Of a stretch of 64,000 nucleotides of DNA, positions 28,302 through 37,016 are shown piece after piece. A program made the position numbers and the translations under genes. Positions within the stretch are counted from its first letter, which is position 1, and every line of letters begins with the position of its first letter. The DNA is from Methylobacterium platani (lineage in GTDB: Bacteria; Pseudomonadota; Alphaproteobacteria; Rhizobiales; Beijerinckiaceae), in NCBI RefSeq assembly GCF_001653715.1, contig NZ_LWHQ01000013.1, positions 102,780-166,779 on the forward strand. The letters are read 5' to 3'. The notes under the pieces were generated by a model, which worked only from the letters and a program-made list of their open reading frames with translations, made no database searches and was not told the DNA's origin.

Positions 28302-29885
28302 ATGACGCAATCCCCGACCGCCCCGCCCTCCCGCGGAGCCATCGACCGTCGCGCGGTGCTGGCCCTCGCCGGCGGCCTCGCCGCGACCGGCGCGGCGGGC
28401 GCGCAGCCGACGGAGCCGGCGCCCCTGTCGGACGGCCAGCGTTTCGATCCCGGCCAGGTGGTCGATCTCGCCCGCGCCCTGGCGAAGAAGCCCTACGCGG
28501 CCCCGGCCGCCGACCTGCCCGAGCCGTTCAACAGCCTGACCTACGAGCAGTATATCGGCGTGCGGGCGCAACCCCAGGCCCTGCTCTGGGCCGGCGAGGG
28601 CCGCGGCTTCGTGGTCGAGCCGCTGCATCGGGGCTTCGTGTTCACCACGCCGGTGGCGCTCCACGCTGTCGAGGACGGGCTGGTCCGCCGCATCGCCTAC
28701 GACCGCAACCGCTTCACCTTCGGCAAGCTGAAGGCCCCGGACGAGGGGCGCGACCTCGGCTTCTCGGGCTTCCGGCTCTACGCGAGCTTCAACGGTGCCC
28801 CCCCGGCCGACTGCGCGATCTTCCAGGGCGCCTCGTTCTTCCGCGCGCTCGCCGCCGGCCAGAGCTACGGCGTCACCGCTCGCGCCCTCACGCTGAAGCC
28901 GGCGGAGGCGAAGGGCGAGGAATTCCCGCTGTTCCGCGCCTTCTGGCTCGAGCGGCCGGGGCCCGGCACCGGGCAGATCGTGATCCACGCCCTCGTCGAT
29001 TCCGAATCGGCGACCGCGGCCCTGCGCATGACCCTGCGCCCGGGCGACGCCACCATCGTCGACATCGAGGCGACGCTCTGCCCGCGCACCAGCCTGGAGC
29101 ATGTCGGCATCGCCGGCATGACCGGCGCCTACCTGTTCGGGCCGACCGACCACCGCAGCGTCGACGATGCCCGGCCGGCCGCCCACGAGGTCGACGGCCT
29201 CCAGATCCGCAACGGCTGGGGCGAGGCGATCTGGCGCCCGGTGCAGAATCCCGAGACGCTGCAGATCTCCGCCTTCATGGACCAGGATCCGAAGGGCTTC
29301 GGGCTGATCCAGCGCGCCCGCGCCTATGCCGACTACCAGGACGACGTGCAGCGCTGGGAGAAGCGGCCGAGCCTGTGGATCGAGCCGCTCGGCAGCTGGG
29401 GCCCGGGCGTGCCGCAGCACGGCTGGGTCGCCGGCGCGGTCCAGCTGATCGAGATCCCGAGCGAGTCCGAGGTCAACGAGAACGTCCTGACCTACTGGCG
29501 TCCCAAGGAGCCGGTCGCCAAGGAGACCGCCTTCAGCTACCGCCAGTTCTGGTGCTGGACGGTGCCGGGCGCGCCGCCGCTCGCCGCCTGCACGGGCACC
29601 CGGGTCGGCAAGGGCGCGGGTGGCAAGCGCCGGCTGTTCCTCGTCGACTTCACCGGCGAGGCGCCCTTCGCCGAGGGCATCGACCCGGGTGCGCTGCAGA
29701 TCGCCCTGCACACCGCACCCGGCAGCATCACCCGCCAGCGGATCTACCCGTATCCCGAGCGCAAGACCGTGCGGGCGGTGTTCGAGCTCGACCCGGGCAA
29801 CGACACCGCCTGCGAACTGCGCCTGGTCGTCAAGGCCGGCGACAAACCCGTCAGTGAGACATGGCTGTACCGGTGGACCCCGTGA
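28302..29885 (+). CDS. opgG: Periplasmic glucan biosynthesis protein, OpgG/OpgD family
   Basis: 527 residues. It builds the branched backbone of osmoregulated periplasmic glucans. The N-terminus has DRRAVLALAGGLAATGAAGAQ, a Tat-like signal. Family motifs include EPFNSLTYEQYIGVR, LYASFNGAPP, PLFRAFWLERP and the long DFTGEAPFAEG region of the MdoG fold. The ATG at 28302 precedes the signal directly. OpgH overlaps it by 25 bases. The Tat-type start would favour OpgD, but being paired with opgH favours the OpgG name; this is a naming choice. Confidence 0.9.
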   Translation: MTQSPTAPPSRGAIDRRAVLALAGGLAATGAAGAQPTEPAPLSDGQRFDPGQVVDLARALAKKPYAAPAADLPEPFNSLTYEQYIGVRAQPQALLWAGEGRGFVVEPLHRGFVFTTPVALHAVEDGLVRRIAYDRNRFTFGKLKAPDEGRDLGFSGFRLYASFNGAPPADCAIFQGASFFRALAAGQSYGVTARALTLKPAEAKGEEFPLFRAFWLERPGPGTGQIVIHALVDSESATAALRMTLRPGDATIVDIEATLCPRTSLEHVGIAGMTGAYLFGPTDHRSVDDARPAAHEVDGLQIRNGWGEAIWRPVQNPETLQISAFMDQDPKGFGLIQRARAYADYQDDVQRWEKRPSLWIEPLGSWGPGVPQHGWVAGAVQLIEIPSESEVNENVLTYWRPKEPVAKETAFSYRQFWCWTVPGAPPLAACTGTRVGKGAGGKRRLFLVDFTGEAPFAEGIDPGALQIALHTAPGSITRQRIYPYPERKTVRAVFELDPGNDTACELRLVVKAGDKPVSETWLYRWTP

Positions 29886-32047
29886 CCCTCGCCCAAGACC
29901 TCGAAACCCACCGGCTCGACACCGGCCGCGGCGACGCGACGCCGCTTGTCGTCGCGCCGGCGGTGCCGCCGGAATCCCGCCTCGCCATGCCGGTGCAGGA
30001 CCTGCGGCGCTGGTCGGAGGAGCAGGCGCACAGGGTCACGGGCCGCCGGGCGCCGTGGGGGGCGCGCGCCTTCGTGTTCGGCGGCGGCGCCGGGCTCACC
30101 GCCTACGGTGCGGTGCAGATGTACGAGGTCGTGTCGGTCGCCGGCTCGACGACCTGGCTGCAATGGCTTCTGCTCGGGCTGTTCACCCTCAATTTCTCGT
30201 GGATCGCCCTCGCCTTCACCTCGGGGCTGCTCGGGTTCCTGGCGCTCCTGCGCCGGCGGCGGCCGGACGTCAGGCCCGGCCCGCTCGCGACCCGCACCGC
30301 CGTGGTGATGCCGGTCTACAACGAGGCCACCGCCCGCACCTTCGCGGCGGTCGAGGCGATCCGCGACTCGATCGAGGCGACCGGCGAGGGTGACGCCTTC
30401 GACTACTGGATCCTGTCGGATTCGACCCAGGCCGATGCCTGGATCGCCGAGGAGCGGGCCTACCTGGCGCTGCGGTCGCGCCTCGGCGACGGCGCCCGCC
30501 TCTATTACCGGCACCGCCAGAAGAACCATCACCGCAAGGCCGGCAACATCGCCGACTTCGTCACCCGCTGGGGCGGCCATTACGACCACATGCTGGTCCT
30601 CGACGCCGACAGCCTGATGAGCGGCGACTGCGTGGTGACGCTGGCGCGCGCCATGGAGGCGGATCCGGATTCCGGCATCATCCAGTCGCTGCCGCTGATC
30701 ATCAACCGCAACACCCTGTTCGCCCGGGTGCAGCAATTCGCGGCCCGCATCTACGGACCGGTCATCGCCACCGGCCTCGCGCTGTGGTCGGGCCGCGACG
30801 GCAATTACTGGGGCCACAACGCGATCATCCGGACCAAGGCCTTCGCCGACCATTGCGGCCTGCCCGACCTCTCCGGCAAGCCGCCCTTCGGCGGCCACGT
30901 GCTCAGCCACGATTTCGTCGAGGCGGCGCTGATCCGGCGGGCCGGCTGGAGCGTGTACATGCTTCCCGAATTGCAGGGCTCCTACGAGGAGAGCCCGCCC
31001 TCGCTGATCGACGTCGCGATCCGCGACCGGCGCTGGGCGCAGGGAAACCTGCAGCACAGCCGCATCATCGGCACGGCGGGGCTGAAGCTCGCCTCGCGCC
31101 AGCACTTCGCCACCGGCATCGCCGGCTACCTCGCCTCGCCGCTCTGGGCGGCGCAACTGGTCGTCGGTATCGCGCTCGCCCTCCAGACCGCCTACATCCG
31201 GCCGGAATACTTCTCCACCGAGTTCCGCCTCTACCCGGTCTGGCCGCGCTTCGACCCCGTCCGCGCGCTCCAGCTCTTCGGGATCACCATGGCGATCCTG
31301 CTCGCGCCGAAGCTGTTCGGGCTGATCCTCGGCCTCCTCGACGGCGCGGTGCGGCGGGCGAGCGGCGGCGGCCTGCGGCTGGTGCTCTCGGCCCTGATCG
31401 AGACGCTTCTGTCCGCGCTGATCGCCCCGATCGCGATGCTGGTCCAGTCCGGCTCGGTGATCCAGATCCTGCTCCGGCGCGATGCCGGCTGGAACCCGCA
31501 GCGGCGCGACGACGGCTCGATCCCGCTGTCGGACATCGTGCGCCGGCACCGCTGGCACACGATCCTCGGCCTCGTCGCCGGCGTCTCGGCCTTCGCCATC
31601 GCCACCTCGCTGTTCCTGTGGATGTCGCCGACGATCCTCGGCCTCGTCCTGGCGATCCCGATCTCGTGGGCGAGCGGGCAGCTCTTCCTCGGCCTCGCCC
31701 TCAAGCGCGCCGGCCTGCTGATGACCCCCGAGGAACGCGAGCCCCCGGCGATCGCCACCGCCGCGAAGGCGATCGAGGCCCGCAACGCCGCGCTGGCCTA
31801 CGACGACGCCGACGGCCTGCGGGCGCTCCACGCCGATCCGGATCTCCAGGCCGGCCACCTCGCCTTCCTGCCCCCGGCCGAGCGCCGGCCCCGCGGCGAG
31901 CCCCAGCCCGACCACGTCATGGCCCAGGCCAAGGTGGTCGAGGCCGAGACCATCGACGAGGCGGCGGCGTGGCTGAACGCCAAGGAGAAGATGGTGCTGC
32001 TGCACGACCGTGCGCTGCTCGACCGCTTGGCGCGGCTGGACGGATGA
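29861..32047 (+). CDS. opgH: Membrane glucosyltransferase of periplasmic glucans
   Basis: 728 residues. It polymerises glucose from UDP-glucose across the inner membrane. The GT2 domain carries VVMPVYNEATAR, LDADSLMSG (DxD), SHDFVEAALIRRAG, and RDRRWAQGNLQH, the QxxRW-like motif of MdoH. About seven membrane helices flank it (two before, the rest after). The C-terminal 150 residues are cytosolic and Ala-rich. It overlaps opgG by 25 bases, a coupled pair. It is shorter than the E. coli protein mainly at the N-terminus. Confidence 0.93.
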   Translation: MAVPVDPVTLAQDLETHRLDTGRGDATPLVVAPAVPPESRLAMPVQDLRRWSEEQAHRVTGRRAPWGARAFVFGGGAGLTAYGAVQMYEVVSVAGSTTWLQWLLLGLFTLNFSWIALAFTSGLLGFLALLRRRRPDVRPGPLATRTAVVMPVYNEATARTFAAVEAIRDSIEATGEGDAFDYWILSDSTQADAWIAEERAYLALRSRLGDGARLYYRHRQKNHHRKAGNIADFVTRWGGHYDHMLVLDADSLMSGDCVVTLARAMEADPDSGIIQSLPLIINRNTLFARVQQFAARIYGPVIATGLALWSGRDGNYWGHNAIIRTKAFADHCGLPDLSGKPPFGGHVLSHDFVEAALIRRAGWSVYMLPELQGSYEESPPSLIDVAIRDRRWAQGNLQHSRIIGTAGLKLASRQHFATGIAGYLASPLWAAQLVVGIALALQTAYIRPEYFSTEFRLYPVWPRFDPVRALQLFGITMAILLAPKLFGLILGLLDGAVRRASGGGLRLVLSALIETLLSALIAPIAMLVQSGSVIQILLRRDAGWNPQRRDDGSIPLSDIVRRHRWHTILGLVAGVSAFAIATSLFLWMSPTILGLVLAIPISWASGQLFLGLALKRAGLLMTPEEREPPAIATAAKAIEARNAALAYDDADGLRALHADPDLQAGHLAFLPPAERRPRGEPQPDHVMAQAKVVEAETIDEAAAWLNAKEKMVLLHDRALLDRLARLDG

Positions 32048-32393
32048 TACGATGCCGAGGCGCGAGGGTATGAGGCCGCTCGCGGCGCTCGGCGTCAACG
32101 CCTCGGATCCATGATCTCGAAACCACGGTCCCGACGCCCTCGACGTCACCCCGGGGTTCGGCGAAGCCGGGAACCCGGGGTTCATCGCCGCTGACCCTGG
32201 AGCAGGGAGCGGCGAGCCTATCGTAGGACATCCGATCGATTGCTTCGCAACGCGGATTTCGCATCGCATCGTCCTGAACCGTCCGCGGATCTGGATCCCG
32301 GGCTCCGCTTTCGCGGCCCCGGGATGACCTTGCGGGCATCGCGCCCGTCGCGAGACCCCGCCCATCCGTCCGAGCCGCGGGGCACCACCGGCC
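32048..32393. repeat. Intergenic stretch with two REP-like hairpins
   Basis: 346 bases without a gene, between convergent opgH and a methyltransferase. It holds two imperfect palindromes, at about 32148-32181 (CCCCGGGGTTC arms) and 32295-32325 (arms ATCCCGGGCTCCGC and GCGGCCCCGGGAT). These resemble the short hairpins scattered through intergenic DNA of Methylobacterium and relatives. They may act as transcript ends for both genes. Confidence 0.55.
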
Positions 32394-33098
32394 TCACGCC
32401 GCCGGCTTCTCCCACTCCATGATGTGGAACCACGGCACCCGCCGATAGCGTGCGACCTTCGCCGGGTCGCCGCCCTGCGGCACCGGCTCGTCGAAGTGGC
32501 GCAAGGCCAGTCCCTGCCCGAGCAGCAGGCCCATGTAGAGCGAGAGCGGCCGGTGCCAGTTGTGGACGCGGATGCCGTGCCACTCGGCCCATTCCGCCCG
32601 CTCCTCCAGGTAGTCGTCGATCCGGAAGCCGCGGGTTCCGTCGCCATCCGCCGCCCAGCCGCCGGCGGTGGCGAAGCTGGTGAGGTTGGCGATCAGCAGC
32701 GTCCCGCCGGGCCTGAGCACCCGGGCCATCTCGGGGATCGCCGCGCGGATGTCGGGGATGTCGATCAGGGTGAGATAGCTGACGACGAGGTCGAAGGCGC
32801 GATCCGCGAAGGGCAGCGCCTCGGCACGGCCGGGGAGATAGGTGCCGTCCGGATCGCGGGCCCGGGCCCGGCGCAGCAGCGCATCGGTCGGATCGAGACC
32901 GGTCGTCGTGATCCCGAATTCCTGCATCCGGCGGCAGAAGCGGCCCTCGCCGCAGCCGACATCGAGTGCCTGGCGAAAGCCCCGCCCCTCCAGGCGGGCG
33001 AGCATCGGGGCGTCGAGGACGCAGGCGCGGCCGAAATCGCCCGCCTCGCCCATGTCGGCGATCCAGGCGGCGGCGGACTCGTCCCAGCCGTTGCTCAT
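32394..33098 (-). CDS. Class I SAM-dependent methyltransferase
   Basis: 234 residues from the ATG at 33098. The SAM-binding motif I is ALDVGCGEGRFCRRM, followed by the acidic LDPTDALLRRA, the PFADRAFDLVVSYLTLIDI motif and RVLRPGGTLLIAN. This is the Methyltransf_11 fold of small-molecule or ubiquinone-type enzymes. Late WHRPLSLYMGLLLGQGL and RYRRVPWFHIMEW are shared by bacterial methyltransferases of unknown substrate. It is divergent from bioR; BioC (malonyl-ACP methyltransferase) was considered, but nothing beyond position supports it. Confidence 0.8.
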   Translation of the reverse strand: MSNGWDESAAAWIADMGEAGDFGRACVLDAPMLARLEGRGFRQALDVGCGEGRFCRRMQEFGITTTGLDPTDALLRRARARDPDGTYLPGRAEALPFADRAFDLVVSYLTLIDIPDIRAAIPEMARVLRPGGTLLIANLTSFATAGGWAADGDGTRGFRIDDYLEERAEWAEWHGIRVHNWHRPLSLYMGLLLGQGLALRHFDEPVPQGGDPAKVARYRRVPWFHIMEWEKPAA

Positions 33099-33186
33099 CG
33101 CGGTCACGCTGATTCCCCTCGCGGCCGGACCTTCGCATGGCGGTGCATGCTCCGCCACGCCGGCGTGACGCGGCGGCGGCGCTGGA

Positions 33187-33196
33187 TTATCGATAA
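33187..33196. promoter_or_regulatory. BioR box upstream of bioR
   Basis: TTATCGATAA fits the published BioR consensus TTATMKATAA exactly. It lies three bases before the bioR start, which would allow autoregulation and possibly control of the divergent methyltransferase gene. Confidence 0.75.
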
Positions 33197-33199
33197 TTC

Positions 33200-33847
33200 A
33201 TGACGACAGCCAGAGACGAACCGATCGCCGTGCGGATCAGCCGGGCGCTGGCCGAGCGCATCATCGCCGGCGCCCTCGCGGCGGGGTCGCGATTGCGCCA
33301 GGACGCCGTGGCCGAGGAGTTCGGCGCCAGCCACGTCCCGGTGCGGGAGGCCTTCCGCCGCCTCGAGGCTCAGGGGCTGGTGGTGAGCGAACCGCGCCGC
33401 GGCGTGCGCGTCGCCGGATTCAGCCCCGAGGAGGTGCGCGAGGTGGCGGAGATGCGCGCCGCCCTCGAAGTGCTGGCCCTGCGCCACGCCGCCCCGCATC
33501 TCACGCCGGCCATCCTCGACCGGGCCGAGGAGGCGACTCGGGCCGGGGACCGGGCCGGCGACGTGCAGGCCTGGGAGGAGGCCAACCGGAGCTTCCACCG
33601 CCTCATCCTCGCGCCCTGCGGCATGCCCCGCCTGCTGAAGACGATCGACGACCTCCACGCCGCGAGCGCCCGGTTCCTGTTCGCCGGCTGGCGCGCCGAA
33701 TGGGAGGCGCCGACCGATCGCGACCACCGGGCGATCCTCGTCGCCCTGCGGGCCGGCGACGTCGCCGCCGCGGCCGCGATCCTGGCCCGCCACGTTCAGT
33801 GGGTCGGGCACCGTCCGGGACCGGGCCCTCTGCGACGCGCGGGCTGA
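33200..33847 (+). CDS. bioR: GntR-family biotin regulator BioR
   Basis: 215 residues. The N-terminal winged helix shows ALAERIIAGALAAGSRLRQD and the recognition region ASHVPVREAFRRLEAQGLV, and the C-terminal FCD-like helical domain has HRLILAPCGMPRLLK. In alphaproteobacteria BioR represses biotin genes. The identification rests on its place directly before bioY and bioB and on three BioR-box-like sites here. There is no Shine-Dalgarno before the ATG, and the box overlaps that position, so a leaderless transcript is possible. Confidence 0.85.
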   Translation: MTTARDEPIAVRISRALAERIIAGALAAGSRLRQDAVAEEFGASHVPVREAFRRLEAQGLVVSEPRRGVRVAGFSPEEVREVAEMRAALEVLALRHAAPHLTPAILDRAEEATRAGDRAGDVQAWEEANRSFHRLILAPCGMPRLLKTIDDLHAASARFLFAGWRAEWEAPTDRDHRAILVALRAGDVAAAAAILARHVQWVGHRPGPGPLRRAG

Positions 33848-33855
33848 TCGGCAAA

Positions 33856-33865
33856 TTATCTATTA
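33856..33865. promoter_or_regulatory. BioR box, first site upstream of bioY
   Basis: TTATCTATTA matches the BioR consensus TTATMKATAA at nine of ten positions. It lies just after the bioR stop, about 85 bases before bioY. Confidence 0.65.
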
Positions 33866-33928
33866 TTCATGCGATCTGTTGCCATTAAGGTGTCGATGTG
33901 GATTTATCGGGGAGTTGAGTCGCCATAA

Positions 33929-33938
33929 TTATCTATGA
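33929..33938. promoter_or_regulatory. BioR box, second site upstream of bioY
   Basis: TTATCTATGA matches the BioR consensus at nine of ten positions. It lies 12 bases before the bioY start, so BioR bound here would block initiation. It is 73 bases after the first site, about seven helical turns. Confidence 0.7.
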
Positions 33939-33950
33939 AATGAGAATCCG

Positions 33951-34508
33951 ATGAACGCTCTCGTCGTCGGCGGCGCGCCCTGGCGCGCGGCCCGCCACCT
34001 CGCCGTCGTCCTGGCGGGTGTGCTGCTCGTCACGCTCGCCGCCAAGGTCAGAATCCCGTTCTGGCCGGTACCGATGACCCTGCACACGCTGGCGATCATG
34101 GCGCTCGCCCTGTCGCTCGGCCCGCGCCTCGCGGTCGCGACGGTGCTCGGCTACCTGGCGGCGGGCGCCGCGGGCCTGCCGGTCTTCTCCGGCACGCCGG
34201 AGCGCGGCATCGGTCTGGCCTACATGGCGGGGCCGACCGGCGGCTACCTCGCGGGCTACCTCGTGGCCGCAGGCCTCGTCGGGACGCTCGCCGCCGGGCG
34301 GGGATTGCTCGGCCGCGTCGCCGCGATGCTCGCCGGCCTGACGGCCGTCTACGCCCTCGGCCTTGCCTGGCTCGCCCTCTCCGTGCCGGCCGAGAACCTC
34401 GTCGCCCTCGGCCTCGCGCCCTTCCTCCTCGGCGACCTCGTCAAGGTCGGCCTCGTCGCTGCCGGCGCCGCCGCCCTGCCTCGCGCCGGACGGACCGCCG
34501 CCCGATGA
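33951..34508 (+). CDS. bioY: Biotin ECF transporter substrate-binding (S) component
   Basis: 185 residues, six membrane helices. BioY binds biotin in the inner membrane and works alone or with the energy-coupling AT module. Family motifs are [33 protein letters not shown] and the [11 protein letters not shown] loop. No bioM or bioN is in the window. Two BioR boxes lie upstream. The stop overlaps bioB (ATGA), so uptake and the last synthesis step are co-expressed. Confidence 0.95.
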   Translation: MNALVVGGAPWRAARHLAVVLAGVLLVTLAAKVRIPFWPVPMTLHTLAIMALALSLGPRLAVATVLGYLAAGAAGLPVFSGTPERGIGLAYMAGPTGGYLAGYLVAAGLVGTLAAGRGLLGRVAAMLAGLTAVYALGLAWLALSVPAENLVALGLAPFLLGDLVKVGLVAAGAAALPRAGRTAAR

Positions 34509-35491
34509 GCCCGCATCACCCGGACGGGACCCTCCGGCACGACTGGACGCCGTCAGAGATCGAGGCCCTGCACGACACAGCCCTCCTCGACCTCGTCGGA
34601 CGGGCCAATGCCGTCCACCGGCGCCACCACGACCCGAACCGGATCCGCAAGGCGAGCCTCCTCTCGGTCAAGACCGGCGGCTGCCCGGAGGATTGCGCCT
34701 ATTGCCCGCAATCGGCGCATCATCGCGAGGTCGACCTGACGCGCGACCGGCTGATGGATCCGGCGAGCGTGCTGGCGCAGGCCGCCCGGGCCAAGGCGGC
34801 GGGGGCGGAGCGATTCTGCATGGGAGCGGCCTGGCGCCAGGTGCGGGACGGACCCGAGTTCGATGCCGTCGTGGCGATGGTCGAGGGGGTGCGGGCGCTC
34901 GGGATGGAGGCCTGCGTCACCCTCGGCATGCTGAAGGCCCACCAGGCGGCGCGCCTCGCCGAGGCGGGGCTGACGGCCTACAACCACAACCTCGATACCG
35001 GCCCCGGCTTCTACGGGCGCATCGTCACCACCCGCCGCTACGAGGACCGGCTCGACACGCTGGCGACGGTGCGGGCGGCCGGCATCGGCCTGTGCTGCGG
35101 CGGCATCGTCGGCATGGGAGAATCCGTGGCGGACCGGGCCGCGCTGCTGGCCGTGCTGGCGGGGCTGGCGCCCCACCCCGAGAGCGTGCCGATCAACGCC
35201 CTGGTGCCGGTCGAGGGAACGCCGCTCGCCGGACGTCCCCGCCTCGATCCCCTCGACATGGTGCGGATGGTGGCGACGGCGCGCCTCGTCCTGCCGGCCT
35301 CGGTGCTGCGCCTGTCGGCCGGCCGCGCGCAGCTCGGGCGGGAGGCGCAGGTCCTGTGCTTCCTCGCGGGAGCGAACTCGGTCTTCTCCGGCGACACCTT
35401 GCTGACGACGCCGAATGCCGAGCACGACGACGATGCGGCGCTCTTCGCCGCGCTGGCGCCGAGGAACGGCGCCGCAACCGCACCGGCCTGA
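34505..35491 (+). CDS. bioB: Biotin synthase
   Basis: 328 residues. Radical-SAM enzyme that inserts sulfur into dethiobiotin. The [4Fe-4S] cysteines are in [16 protein letters not shown] (C-x3-C-x2-C). Further ligands and structure are seen in [24 protein letters not shown] and [16 protein letters not shown] [13 protein letters not shown], and [11 protein letters not shown]. The ATG overlaps the bioY stop. Other bio genes (bioA, bioD, bioF) are absent here, so the window alone does not show a complete pathway. Confidence 0.97.
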   Translation: MSPHHPDGTLRHDWTPSEIEALHDTALLDLVGRANAVHRRHHDPNRIRKASLLSVKTGGCPEDCAYCPQSAHHREVDLTRDRLMDPASVLAQAARAKAAGAERFCMGAAWRQVRDGPEFDAVVAMVEGVRALGMEACVTLGMLKAHQAARLAEAGLTAYNHNLDTGPGFYGRIVTTRRYEDRLDTLATVRAAGIGLCCGGIVGMGESVADRAALLAVLAGLAPHPESVPINALVPVEGTPLAGRPRLDPLDMVRMVATARLVLPASVLRLSAGRAQLGREAQVLCFLAGANSVFSGDTLLTTPNAEHDDDAALFAALAPRNGAATAPA

Positions 35492-35508
35492 CGGGCGATC
35501 GCAAGATC

Positions 35509-35538
35509 CCGGCGGTCCGGCACGGTCTGGACCGCCGG
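35509..35538 (+). terminator. Hairpin after bioB
   Basis: Perfect 10-bp stem (CCGGCGGTCC, 35509-35518, with GGACCGCCGG, 35529-35538) and a 10-base loop. No T tract follows. It probably ends or attenuates the bio transcript. Confidence 0.55.
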
Positions 35539-35637
35539 ATCATCCAGGCGTCGACGCGACGATAGCGGCCGTGTCCGCCTTGCCGGCCGGGCGCGGCGCA
35601 TCGTAATCTTGCCCGATCATCGATTCGGGAGGCCCTG

Positions 35638-35754
35638 ATGAGCGTCACCGCCCATTTCATCCCGCCGATCTATCCCCAGACCGTGATCGTCTCCCTCGCC
35701 GGGTATCTCGCCGCGGCCGTGACGTGCGCGGACCGGCGGGCGGCGCCGCGCTGA
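35638..35754 (+). CDS. Candidate small protein of 38 residues
   Basis: An open frame of 38 codons with a strong ribosome site (GGGAGG five bases before the ATG). The product starts MSVTAHFIPPIYPQT, then has a 17-residue hydrophobic stretch (VIVSLAGYLAAAVTCA) and a basic end (RRAAPR), a possible single-pass membrane peptide. It lies between bioB and the convergent DUF2336 gene and ends five bases before that gene's stop. I recognise no family. Coding status is uncertain. Confidence 0.4.
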   Translation: MSVTAHFIPPIYPQTVIVSLAGYLAAAVTCADRRAAPR

Positions 35755-35758
35755 CGCC

Positions 35759-36979
35759 TCAGGCGGCGAGCCGCAGCCGGTCCTGGCGATAGCTCTCCAT
35801 CAGGGCGGCCGGAATCGTATCCAGCACGGCCTCGACGGCGGCCTCGCTCGCGAGCGCGCGGGCGAGCACCCGGGCCTCGTCGCGAGCCGCCTCGGCGTCG
35901 AAGCGGTTGAGCAGGGCGACGATGGCGTGGGCCTCCGCGAAGGGCAGGCGCTCGCAGGCGGTGACCGCGCGCTCGATCATCCGCCGCGACAGGCCGGCCC
36001 CGGTGCTCTCGCGCCCGCCCGCCTCCTCCTCGTGCCAGGCCGACATCGCCGCCGCGAAGGCGGGTTCGAGGGCGGGCGGCAGGCCGGCCCGGCGGTAGAG
36101 CGCCGCCAGGCCGCTGCCGCGCGGATCGTGCAGCAGGCCCGCCACGCGCCCGGCGGCCAGGCCCGTGAGGTCGGTGAGCGCCGCCTCGGTGAAGGCCATC
36201 CGGCCCGACAGCATCGCCCGCAGGATCAGCCCGGGGGTGAGCTGGCCGGCCTGCCGCAGGTAGGCGACGAGGCGGCGCAGGTCGGTGCCGTCCTGGCCCT
36301 CGGCGAGCCCGAGGGTCGTGCGCTCCCGCGCCTCCCGGGTCACCCGCTCGCTGCGCTCGGGCGAGAGCCAGCCGCAGCCGCTCACGAAGGCCGACAGGGC
36401 GCTGGCGAGCCGCGCGGTCACCGCCTGGCGCACGTCGAGCGGCAGGTCGGGCCGGGCGAGCAGCGCCTCGCGCAAGGCGGCGTCGTCGCCGTGGCGCTCG
36501 ACGATCCGCATCAGGCTGCCGCGGGTGACCTCGGCGCCGGGATTGGCGGCGAGCGCCCGCAGGGCCGCGGGCCCGGCGATCTCGGCCAGCGCCCCGCACA
36601 GCATCGGCGAGAGGTGCGGCCGCCCCGCGATGGCGATCCGGCCGGCCTCGTCGCCGACCGCGGCGCAATCGACGAGGTCGGCATCCGACAGGACCGGCGA
36701 GCGCGCCAGGACGAGGCCGGCGATCTCCGCCTGGTCCTGGGCGAGCGCCACCACCAGGGTGCGGGGCGCCTCCGCGGCGTTGGCGCAGGCCTCGGCCAGC
36801 GCCCGGCGGACCAGCGGCGAGGGATCGTCGAGGAGCGCCGTGATGGCGGTCTTCGCCTCCCAGCGCGCCGCCGGATCGAGATTGGCGTAGAGGTAGGCCC
36901 GGGCGAGCGACGAGGCCGCCTCCGCCCGTCTCCCGGCGGATTCGTGCTGGGTCCAGAGCAGGAACTGGCGGATGATCAT
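35759..36979 (-). CDS. DUF2336 protein
   Basis: 406 residues, all-helical, Ala/Leu/Arg-rich, with HEAT-like repeats (LLDDPSPLVRRALAEACANA and successors). The DUF2336 family is found in alphaproteobacteria. Some members sit near surface-motility or tad genes but no function is established. No signal or membrane segment is seen. GGAG precedes the ATG. Downstream on the same strand it is alone; the SLT gene lies 37 bases upstream of its start, so they may form a unit. Confidence 0.75.
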   Translation of the reverse strand: MIIRQFLLWTQHESAGRRAEAASSLARAYLYANLDPAARWEAKTAITALLDDPSPLVRRALAEACANAAEAPRTLVVALAQDQAEIAGLVLARSPVLSDADLVDCAAVGDEAGRIAIAGRPHLSPMLCGALAEIAGPAALRALAANPGAEVTRGSLMRIVERHGDDAALREALLARPDLPLDVRQAVTARLASALSAFVSGCGWLSPERSERVTREARERTTLGLAEGQDGTDLRRLVAYLRQAGQLTPGLILRAMLSGRMAFTEAALTDLTGLAAGRVAGLLHDPRGSGLAALYRRAGLPPALEPAFAAAMSAWHEEEAGGRESTGAGLSRRMIERAVTACERLPFAEAHAIVALLNRFDAEAARDEARVLARALASEAAVEAVLDTIPAALMESYRQDRLRLAA

Positions 36980-37016
36980 CGGCGCGGCTCCGTGGCGGGG
37001 TCGGGGAGAAGGGGCG

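Noticed and set aside
26942..29857. A 971-residue plus-strand frame across glmU and opgG
   Set aside because: It is antisense to glmU and out of frame with opgG, with shadow-like composition; the real genes explain the region.
32394..33098. Methyltransferase as BioC
   Set aside because: It is next to bioR but shows only generic class I motifs, and no other early biotin gene is present.
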